A DNA stretch of 64,000 nucleotides from NCBI GenBank assembly GCA_014218235.1, contig CM024766.1:50867359-50931358 (forward strand). The letters are read 5' to 3'. Positions 10,748-18,952 of this stretch are shown here, one piece after another. The position numbers were made by a program, and so were the translations under genes. The stretch's first letter is position 1, and each line of letters starts with the position of its first letter. The notes beneath the pieces were generated by a model. It was given only the letters and a program-made list of their open reading frames with translations. It searched no databases and was not told the DNA's origin. Source of the stretch: Colocasia esculenta. Its lineage: Eukaryota; Streptophyta; Magnoliopsida; Alismatales; Araceae.

Positions 10748-11385
10748 CTAACTCCTGGAGTCGGCCTTTTGCTTCTCGATCACCTCATCCAAGACAGTAG
10801 ACTGGACGGACAACTGAGCCACGAAAGCCTGACATAATGGCTCTAACTCAGTCATCGCACAAGCAGCATCCTCCAACATCTTCCAATCTTGCTGGAGTGA
10901 CGATTTCTTCCTGCTAAGAGCATCCGCTACGACATTCTCCTTTCCAGGATGATACTGAAGGTCGAAGTCATAGTCCTTGAGGAACTCAATCCATCCTCTC
11001 TGCCTCAGGTTTAATTTCCTTTGGGAGAAAAGATACCTCAAGCTCTTGTGGTCAGTGAACACCTCAAATCTGACACCATAAAGATAGTGCCTCCAGATCT
11101 TTAGTGCATGAACCACTGCACAAGCTCTAAATCATGAGTCGGATAGTTACGCTCATGCTCCTTCAATTGACGAGAAGCATACAGCACTACCCTTCCTTAC
11201 TGCATCAATACACAACCCAAACCAATCCGAGATGCATCTGAGTAAATGGAAAAACCTTCATTACCACTCGACAAAACCAATACCGGAGCAGATGTGAGCT
11301 TAGCCTTCAATAATTGAAAGCTACTCTCACACTCCTCAGACCATACAAACTTCACACCCTTCCTGGTTAGCTTAGTCAATGGCAC
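10748..11385 (-). pseudogene. pol: RNase H of the Tekay-like element
   Basis: Two minus-strand frames make the domain. The first (11197-11385) ends in FSIYSDASRIGLGCVLMQ with the first catalytic Asp. The second (10748-11116) has VHALKIWRHYLYG, FTDHKSLRYLFSQ and GKENVVADALSRK. Stops separate the two near 11117-11196. The order and spacing after RT are as in other Gypsy polyproteins. Confidence 0.85.
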
Positions 11386-11386
11386 G

Positions 11387-12504
11387 GCGATGATGCAAAT
11401 CCCTCAATAATCGCTGATAATAACCCGCTAAACCAAGGAAATTACAAAACTCCGATGGGGTCCTGGGAATCTCCCAATCTAATACAGCCTAAACCTTTGC
11501 TGGATTAATTGCTACTCCAGCACCGGAGATAACATGCCTGAGGAAATGAACCTCACGCATCAAGAAATCGCACTTGCTGAATTTTGCATATAGCTTATAC
11601 TCTCGGAGAACTTCTAACACTACCCTCAAATGCTGACGGTGTGTGGCCTCATCCGGAGAATAGACCAACACATCATCGATAAACACTACAACAAAACTAT
11701 CTAAATAAGGCTAAACACCCTGTTCATGAGAACCATGAACGCTACAGGGGCGTTGGTTAGACTAAACGGACGAACCAAAAACTCATAATGTCCATAACGG
11801 GTCCTAAAGGCCATCTTGGACACATCCTCACTCCTAATCCTCAACTGATGCTAGCCAGACCGCAATCAATCTTGGAAAAGACCGATGCATTTTGCAACTG
11901 GTCAAATAGATCATCGATCTGCGGTAAGGGATACATGTTCTTCACAGTCACTTGGTTTAGCTTTCTATAATCAATGCTTAACCTTAGTGACCCATCCTTC
12001 TTCTTTACGAATAAGACAGGTGCACCCCAAGGAGAAACACTAGGGCGAATAAATCCCTTGTCCAGTCAATCTTGCAACTGCTTCCTTAGCTCGGATAACT
12101 CCGCAAGTGCCATCCGATATGGAGCCTTCGAGATAGGAGAGGTGCCGGAAGCAACTCTAGGGTAACTCTATCTCTCTAACCGGTGGCAATCCAGATAACT
12201 TATCGGGAAATACATCTATAAATTCCTGCACTACATCAATCTCCTCAAGGGTAGATGACTGATCAGCTTTTGGTACTAATACCACGCTAGAGAGAAAAGC
12301 GTCACAACCCTTGTTAACCATTCTCATCGCCTTCATGGCAGAGATGACAAACTTTCCCATAAGGTTCCTTGGCAATGGATGTGAAAACTCATCCTCACTA
12401 AGAATACGGAAAACAATCTTCTTCCCATGACAATCCACTAATGCATAGTGCTCCTCTAGCCAATCCAGGCCAAGAATTGCATCATAGTCCTTCATCTTTA
12501 GCAA
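11387..12504 (-). pseudogene. pol: Reverse transcriptase of the Tekay-like element
   Basis: The upstream frame (12157-12504) contains YDAILGLDWLEEHYALVDC and GLPPVREIEL, the protease-RT connection. The middle (11690-12156) decodes in pieces to the RT palm (KID..SGYHQ, FRTRYGHYEF) but with stops. The frame at 11489-11686 carries the catalytic FIDDVLVYS, with the two Asp residues, followed by FSKCDFL and FLRHVISG. RT copies the element's RNA into cDNA. Several stops make this copy non-functional. Confidence 0.85.
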
Positions 12505-12518
12505 GAAGAAACACCCAT

Positions 12519-12722
12519 CTAGGACTCTATCTTCAATGCATACAGGTAAAGATGGAATACACTCCTAGTCGATACCATTCCCGCATGTGTGTGCACAGAT
12601 AAAAGAATCTCTAACTCCTCAGACTCTAATCCTGACTCTAAAGCTAACTTCCTAGCAAACCGCTCGCAAATGAACGAGTGAGTGGCACCTGTATCAAACA
12701 AAACCCGAGCGTTCACACCCAT
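12519..12722 (-). pseudogene. pol: Aspartic protease of the Tekay-like element
   Basis: The short minus-strand frame starts VNARVLFDTGATHSFICE. DTG is the catalytic triad of retroviral-type aspartic proteases. It lies between the Gag zinc knuckles and RT as expected and would cut the polyprotein. A stop separates it from the RT frame. Confidence 0.85.
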
Positions 12723-13527
12723 GAAATAACTGCACCTTCGGTGACATGCTCCGCCTGCTCGGCATCCTCACGAGCTAGCGCAAACACTCAAGCTAGGGAT
12801 CGAGGCCTTCCTGGTCGACCTGTAGCTGGCGCTACTGCTGTGCTGCTGAGCGCTGCTGGGGCTGGCACTGGTCACTGGACTCCCTGTTGAAGTCTGGGAC
12901 AGTCTTGGATCTGGTGCTCACTGCTCCCACACTTGAGGCACTATCCCGCCAACTTCCAGCACTCTGTACCACCATGTGCCCTCCCGCATTGAGGACACTC
13001 CTTCTTGCCACTAGGCCTACTACCAGGGGAACGCTGAGAAGCTACCTGCTGACTGCCCGCTGCCACGGGGCGCTGTGGTGTCTGATACGCCGCCCTCTTT
13101 CTATCCTGCCGCTGGAAGGAGCTGCCGGCCTCTTCTGCGAAGCCTTCTTCTTCTCAAGGTACTGCTCCATCTTACTCTCCTGACGGCACGCCGCACTAAG
13201 AGCCTCATCCAAGGTATGATGATTGAACGCCACAAGTCTCGATCGCAGTGTTGGCTTTAGGCCCATCACGAACTTCTTCATCTTCTTGTGCTCATCAGTA
13301 ATGATATGAGGTGCATACTTCGATAGCTCAGCAAACCTGGCCTCATACTCGAGCACAGTCATGGAGCCCTGAGTCAAGGTGAGAAACTCCTGCTCCATCT
13401 TGTCCTGGATATGCTCAGGAACGAACTTGGCCCGAAAGAGCCTCACAAACTCGTCCCAAGCAACCTCGACAGCACCGTCCTCGAAGCAGGTACGTAGTAA
13501 TGAGGACCACCACACATCGGCTCTCTC

Positions 13528-13606
13528 CTGCAAAACATCCTTCATAAGCACCAATCTATCAATTCTAAACTTAACATAAACAAATACATTTACAACTAAC
13601 ACATAC
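13528..13606 (-). other. Candidate intron 2 in the Tekay gag
   Basis: This 79-bp minus-strand segment begins GTATGT after AG and ends TTTTGCAG before GAG. It is AT-rich inside GC-richer coding sequence. It falls between ATYML and ERADVWW, inside a conserved Gag block, and its removal restores the reading frame. Confidence 0.6.
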
Positions 13607-13810
13607 CTATAGCATATAAGTGGCCAAGCTGACCTTGTCATCCTCAGTACACCTAATAGCCCGGAAGCTCTTGATCTCCCTCATCCAGCTCTTCGCAAGT
13701 AGTGGATCACTCTCCCCCTTAAAAGAGGGTGGAGCCATCCTCTTGAATCGCTCCATGATGGAAGGACCACCATGATCATGCCCCTAGGGAAACGGAGCTG
13801 GAGCCTGAGC

Positions 13811-13910
13811 CTACTACAACAACAATACAATTCAACATATATAACACAATAGCAATGTAACAATAATATATTTAAAAGAAAACATACTACTTCTATCCAA
13901 CATTGCTAAC
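13811..13910 (-). other. Candidate intron 1 in the Tekay gag
   Basis: This 100-bp, very AT-rich minus-strand segment begins GTTAGC after AG and ends TTGTAGTAG before GCTCAGGCT. The exon between the two candidate introns is 204 bp (68 codons) and stays in frame with the next exon. Confidence 0.5.
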
Positions 13911-14259
13911 CTAAGCCTCCAGCTGAGCCTGGAGTGTAGCCTGGGTATGCGCCTGGGTTTGCATAGCTTGCACCAGGCCTTGCATAAATACCCCATAATC
14001 AACTGTGGTGGAGGAGGAAGTACATTAGGTCCCTATGGGGCTGGGGCCTGCTGCTCATCCCTCTCTTCACGCCTAGGCTCATCCTCTCTAGCATGGGCAC
14101 CATGACTGCCACGTGCAGCCATTTCCTACAAGATAGATTAACCACATTTAGGAACTAAGTTATCTAATTCCTAACCATTTTCATAGTTGTGTGGACAATC
14201 TATAAAGACTTAGCATATAATGAAGATGATGGCTATATATTTCTGTACAATCTCACCTT

Positions 14260-14271
14260 GCTCTGATACCA
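14260..14271 (-). promoter_or_regulatory. Primer binding site, initiator Met tRNA
   Basis: On the minus strand TGGTATCAGAGC lies five bases after the LTR end (GTTACA). It matches the 3' end of plant initiator Met tRNA, the usual primer for these elements. Confidence 0.9.
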
Positions 14272-14276
14272 ATCTC

Positions 14277-14838
14277 TGTAACGACCCTCCTTATACCGGT
14301 ACGGTTATACCAACCCACGTCGGTATAGAGAGCGTCGCTACAGTGGGACATTGACCCAACATATACACTAAGTTGAGATGTACACAAATATAGACATAGA
14401 ACAACGGAAATAAAACAACAATATTATTCCATCATCCACATTTTATCCACAGTCTATATAGTACAAGAAAGAAACTAAAGTCCACATAATTGAATTTCTA
14501 AGTCAATTACATTGTCCACATATGAATTACATAATACCATTGATTACATACTTATGAAATGAATGTACAACAAAGTATTCTTCACAAAAGATGCTACTCC
14601 TCTCGCTCGGAGTTGCTCCTAACAGTCTCCTCCAAGAAGAGAAATCACCTGCCACCCTGTACGCCGAAGCAAGAGTGATTCTAATAGAATCAACAAGCAA
14701 TCCACGCACATTATACATACACACATCATATGCACAGTTTACTTCCTAATAAAACAATCAACACATGTAACATGGTTTGAACCTTTTAAATTCTATGCAT
14801 GAAATTCCTATAACATTAAAGGACATGATACATGCTTT
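14277..14838 (-). repeat. LTR X, 5' LTR remnant of the Tekay-like element
   Basis: On the minus strand this ends GGTCGTTACA next to the primer site. About 14277-14688 matches 61-476 inverted. The upstream part (14689-14838) is AT-rich with no match I can see, and the LTR is cut near 14839 by a Copia LTR scrap. No TGTAAGG start is present. Confidence 0.7.
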
Positions 14839-14839
14839 A

Positions 14840-15312
14840 TGTGTTGCCCAGCTAGCAAGCCCAGGGGGGGGTGAATGGGATTCTTAAAATTATTGAGAAC
14901 CTAAAAATCTGTTCACAAAATAGTCACACAAAACACACTTCGATAGTTGTTAGTGTTAGTAAAGGTAAACAACAAACACACAAAGGCAATCACACTACAC
15001 AAGGATTTATTCTGGTTCGGATCCCCTCTCCTTAGGAGTCCTACGTCCAGTCCCTGAGCAATACCTCAGGTTTTCACTACCTAAGGGTACAGTCCCCCTT
15101 ATGGACCCTTACACACCCAGTCGTAGCTGGTCTTCTCTTCACACACGAAGAAGAATTACAACACCCTGGATACCACCAGGTCTTCCTTAAACACGAAGGG
15201 AATACACACCCTGGAACCCCCAGATCTTCCTTCAACACGAAGGGAAGAAAAGAACACAAGAATGTGGAAATTAAAACAAGCCCCTAGATCAAGCTTATAC
15301 AATGCTAGATCT
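14840..15312 (-). repeat. SIRE-like Copia LTR scrap
   Basis: A TG start, then GGGGGGGTGAATGGG and a long CACACA-rich tract with 'CTGGTTCGGAT..CCTC' phrases resemble the low-coordinate end of the Copia 2 LTR (55951-56500). On the minus strand this would be the R-U5 end. It is cut at 15313 by Copia element C. The small frame at 15077-15259 is an imperfect repeat of CTTCCTT..CACGAAGGG units, not a gene. Confidence 0.5.
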
Positions 15313-16798
15313 TGTTAGTTATGGGTGTCCTCAAGCCAATCATAACTTGTACAATCTTATTCTTTAATAATGATAATAGGCTTTTATATTCATTATGTGT
15401 AATTCGTTTATCGTTTCATTATGAAGTCCATGAATATGTGCAATGGATACTAATTATGATGAGATCATAACAATGGGATTAATGTCCTTTAAACGCATAT
15501 TCTTAATTGTTCCTAGTCCGAGATATTCGAGAAGGACATCGGATATCCGGTTAGACTAGTACAGGTTGCACCTGATCATATGATGAGGGTGACTGGTCTC
15601 ATAGTCACTGTGTGGAGACATTAAGGTGAATCTGTAGGTGCTCATTAGAGAATGAGTTCACTGAACTGATCCGTTATGAATCGCTGGATAGTAATGTTAC
15701 CTAACTGTCAACCAGCTAGATTCATTGTCACAGTGGCGTGATTGGTCCTTAGACCTGAGACACCAAGGACACCTTGTCGGTGGACTTCTAGATTTTGACC
15801 TTAACTTATAGATCTCTAGCCATGGGGTCTTAATCAGTTAAGTGTTCGGATCTAGCGGAATACCTTCGAAGGTGATTGTGTGGCCAACATGGGATCGCTC
15901 GCTCTCGGTAATAAGAGAGTGAATGCTCTAGGGAAAGATGCCTAATAGTCCCTGGCCAGGGCATGACTACTTATCAGAAAAGGAGTTTTCTGATATTGTT
16001 ATGTGGCATCTAATCCAAGTGAGTGCGCGTATTAGGGTTTGACAGTTGACCATAAGTGCACTCGGGAGCATTGTAAGAGCGAAGGATTATAGTCACGTGG
16101 TATCTGTTGACACAAAAGGTTCCTTGAATGGGTTGCTGAACCCTAATGCTTCCCAGATCAAGTGGTGTTGCTTGGCACCCAACTTGATTGGAAGCCCGAT
16201 CAATTATCATAAGACGATAATTGATTGTGTAATTATTAATATGAGATATTGATTATTACAGTAAGTCAATAAAGAGTTATTGGGTTTAATGGGCTAAAAA
16301 TGGGACTAGCACTTGGGCTTAGAGGGTCACACGGAATAGAGTTCCGAGCAGACTGGGCAGGATGACCTATATAGACATTAATTGGGTTTTTGTGAAAAAT
16401 CGCAGAGTCTATATATACACGTGGAGAGTTAAACCCTGGCCCAAGCTCCAGGTCTTCTCTCTGGCCGCCTCCTCCTCTCTCTCCTAAGCGCCCCCACCTG
16501 TTCTCTCTCCTGGCACATGGTGGAGCTGAGATCCGGGAGATGCGTGGAGACCGAGGAGATCCCGTCTGCGTCTGGAGTTCACGTGGATACGTCTAGAGGC
16601 CGGACACCTGAACGGCTTGAAGCACCAGCGCCTCCAGCACTACCTCCTCCCCGGATTCGGGAGTTTCGCAACCCCATCAATGTAAAGATCGGATCTTCCT
16701 ACGCGCGGGTTCTCCATTTTTGTTCGATTCCGACCGCCGGCAACGATATCTACCTAAGGGAATCGCGCTTTCTGCTGCGCTCTGATCGATTCCTTACA
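15313..16798 (+). repeat. 5' LTR of Copia element C
   Basis: This 1486-bp segment starts TGTTAGTTATGGG and ends CCTTACA, two bases before a primer site. A TATA box lies near its 3' third, followed by a CT-rich leader. No 3' LTR partner is found because the element's 3' end was replaced by a Gypsy gag. Small frames at 15997-16252 and 16517-16888 have no hallmarks. Confidence 0.8.
16410..16417 (+). promoter_or_regulatory. TATA box of the Copia C LTR
   Basis: TATATATA lies about 390 bp before the LTR end, followed by CT-rich sequence (16450-16510) typical of a plant transcription start region. Confidence 0.6.
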
Positions 16799-16799
16799 G

Positions 16800-16812
16800 T
16801 GGTATCAGTGCC
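16800..16812 (+). promoter_or_regulatory. Primer binding site of Copia C
   Basis: TGGTATCAGTGCC differs by one base from the initiator Met tRNA complement TGGTATCAGAGCC. It follows the LTR end by one base. Confidence 0.85.
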
Positions 16813-18430
16813 AGGTTGCTGGCTCGGTCGGAATCGGCGTCATATGAATCTCATTTTATGCGTTTTCGTCGATTCACGTTCTGCATGAATCCCTAATTTT
16901 TACCTCATTCTTGTGTTGCACATGGGATGCGCACTTCCCGTTTGGTACATGGAAGTTGTTCCTGGTACCAAGCGCTTCGCGAAGAACCCTTCGTGGTGTC
17001 GTTTGGCCCTCTGTAAAGGCCACACGACCCTCTGCATGATGCCTTCGTTGTGCAGGTTTCGCTTTCTTGGACAGTCCAAGATGGGGCAATTTTTGCAGGT
17101 TTTGGGGTTTTTCAGGGATTTTTGGGCGATGGGAGGCAGTCTCCGGTGCCGCCGGCGCCGTCCGCGGCCACCGGAGGCGGCGCGGGGGCCGGCGGGGCCA
17201 CCCTCCGCCATGGGCGGCGGCGGCTAGGGTTTCACCCTAGCCGCGCGCCCCTCCATTCGGGCAGAGATGGAGACCCCGCGCGGGGCGCCCGCGGGTCGCC
17301 CGTGGGTCCGCCCGCGGGTAAGTCGCGGGCGGACCCCCCCCCCCCCCCCCCCCCCCCCCCGGGTCCCGGACTGGGGGACCCGATCCGCGCCGGATCCGCG
17401 CCAGACCCAAACCGCTTCCCATTTTTTAGTTTTTTAAATTGTTTAAACACCAGAAAAATTCTAGAAAATTCTAAAATTAGTTTTAAGAGCTTTTAAAATT
17501 GTTTTAGCTCTTTGCAAATTAATTTTCAGATGCTTGACCCAATATTTAATTAGTTTAAGGGAATTCTAAAATTGTTTTTGTTATTTCCTACCATTTACTT
17601 AATGCATGTTAATTAATTTAAGAATGTGATTCTTGTTAAACTAATTAATAGTAAATTTTGGTGGATTCATGCAGCAACAGTGAATGGCATTTATCTAATG
17701 CTGATTAGATGTTATCCATGTTAGCTAAATTGTTTAGTTAAATGATTTTCAAAATATAATTATTATACTTTTGAAATAAAAGTTATGTCAGTAGTAATTA
17801 TGTCATAATTGCCTATTGATGCATGTGATGTGTTGATGTGTGGATGGATGATCATGGACCTAGATATCATGTGATGATTTTTATGGTTTATGGCATGTGA
17901 TGTAATTTATGAGGACTGCGTGCCTCCCTCTCTCCCTCTATTAAATCCGGGCTGTACATTCTATCTCCCTCCTGTTATGTACGCCCCTTGACTTGTTCAA
18001 GGTTTCTTATTATTATCTGATGTATATTTATGGGCCTGCAAGCCCAATTTAATGTTACTTGTAATTTTAAGAAGCGGATTGGCAGAGATGGAGGAGAGTA
18101 CCATGCAAGGCCTTCCTGGAGATAGAATTACATCAAGCAAAAGCATTCGATGCGGGGCTGCCATATGTTTGCCATGTTTGTGGATTACCAACTGGCTCTG
18201 GTAATGCCACTCTAAGTTAAAGTCCATGATCATCCATTGTTTTTCTTCATATATATGATATATGTGGAATGTGCTTTGATATATATAATTAAATATATGA
18301 TATTCCAAATTCTATATATCAATAGCACGCAGATATAGAGACCAAGATAAAATATGTCAAAATCCCTCCTTGTTTAAATTTTAAGCCGTAGCGTAATCAT
18401 TAAGAATGAATTACGTGGCCCTCCATCATT

Positions 18431-18514
18431 ATAGTTTTAGGATTGCCATTAGATCAGGCAAGTTTGTTGTGCTATCCACAAGGCTTGCCAAATCTGATGG
18501 CAGACTAAAACTAT
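18431..18514 (+). ncRNA. Leader hairpin 1
   Basis: The apical sequence TTGTTGTGCTATCCACAAGG (18464-18483) is itself a stem-loop (TTGTG / CACAA). Its flanks pair with each other: GGCAAG with CTTGCC, then outward GCCAT..AGAT with ATCT..ATGGC and ATAGTTTTAG with CTAAAACTAT. The whole hairpin is 84 nt with a few internal mismatches. Confidence 0.8.
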
Positions 18515-18532
18515 GGCATGGTGATGCCTTAA

Positions 18533-18601
18533 ACGGGGTAGAGGAACGGTGTAGCTTTGTTGTGCTATCCACAAGGGCTACATCCAAATCTATGCTCGTT
18601 A
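18533..18601 (+). ncRNA. Leader hairpin 2
   Basis: It has the same 20-nt apical sequence (18557-18576). The inner stem is TGTAGC with GCTACA. The outer part pairs GGTAGA-like sequence with TCTATGC and AACG with CGTT across an internal loop. Confidence 0.75.
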
Positions 18602-18629
18602 CATAATGATGGTACTGCTTAAACTAGAT

Positions 18630-18665
18630 TTAATGACTTGTTGTGCTATCCACAAGGTCATTAAA
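18630..18665 (+). ncRNA. Leader hairpin 3
   Basis: It has the same 20-nt apical sequence (18638-18657). The lower stem TTAATGAC pairs with GTCATTAA, extending weakly outward. Confidence 0.75.
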
Positions 18666-18733
18666 ATTCAGGGGTCAAAATAAGATCGGATATTGCAAGA
18701 GTTGCAAGTGTCAAGAGTTGACCGCTTTCAGAT

Positions 18734-18775
18734 CATAGCATGATTTGTTGTGCTATCCACAAGGTCATGCTATGA
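18734..18775 (+). ncRNA. Leader hairpin 4
   Basis: It has the same 20-nt apical sequence (18745-18764). The lower stem TCATAGCATGA pairs perfectly with TCATGCTATGA over 11 bp, a stem unlike those of hairpins 1-3. Confidence 0.8.
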
Positions 18776-18952
18776 GTTTGTAAGATTTCGATCCCCACTA
18801 AGAGATCGTCGGCGTCTCCCATTCTGTATATCTGAGGGTTATATAGTCTGTCGGAAAATAGTGGGAGCTAATCTTAATTAAAGTCCTAATCTAGATTTAA
18901 TTATTATTATGAATATCTGCTAGTTGTGTTTACATTTCCTTTATAGGCAAAA

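Larger units (their letters stand above)
12890..14122 (-). pseudogene. gag: Gag of the Tekay-like element, with two candidate introns
   Basis: The start codon is at 14122 (MAARGSHG). A glutamine-rich N-terminus runs to 13911. The conserved Gag core follows at 13607-13810 (MERFKRMAPPSFKGESDP, then IRCTEDDKVSLATYML). The core resumes at 13527 with ERADVWW, then VLEYEARFAELSKYAPH. Two zinc knuckles near 12900-13010 read CPQCGRAHGGTEC and CLKCGSSEHQIQDC. The core is split by two AT-rich segments with GT...AG ends (13811-13910 and 13528-13606). Removing both keeps the frame. TAG stops occupy the last codon before each donor, and there is another TAG within the middle exon plus a frameshift in the first. 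Confidence 0.8.
9358..14276 (-). mobile_element. Tekay/Del-like chromovirus, internal region
   Basis: The internal part of a Ty3/Gypsy element reads from high to low coordinates: primer site, Gag, protease, RT, RNase H, integrase, chromodomain, polypurine tract. The C-terminal chromodomain and the long LTR point to the Tekay (Del) clade. Stops and frameshifts are present in every domain, so it is inactive. The LTR at the gag side (X) and the one at the integrase side (Y) do not overlap visibly. Confidence 0.85.
16813..18952 (+). other. Leader of Copia C, with a candidate 5' intron
   Basis: The untranslated stretch between primer site and gag. The first part (17120-17420) is very GC-rich and contains a run of 27 C at 17334-17360. 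From about 17420 the sequence is strongly AT-rich. GTAAGT at 17318 and a pyrimidine-rich TTTCCTTTATAG ending at 18946, six bases before the gag ATG, look like splice sites for a 1629-bp intron. Four tandem hairpins lie in its last third. The open frames at 16900-17496 reflect GC bias and have no family match. Confidence 0.55.

Noticed and set aside
16900..17496. Five overlapping Gly/Arg/Pro-rich frames
   Set aside because: They follow from the GC-rich Copia C leader and the C-run; no start context or family match.
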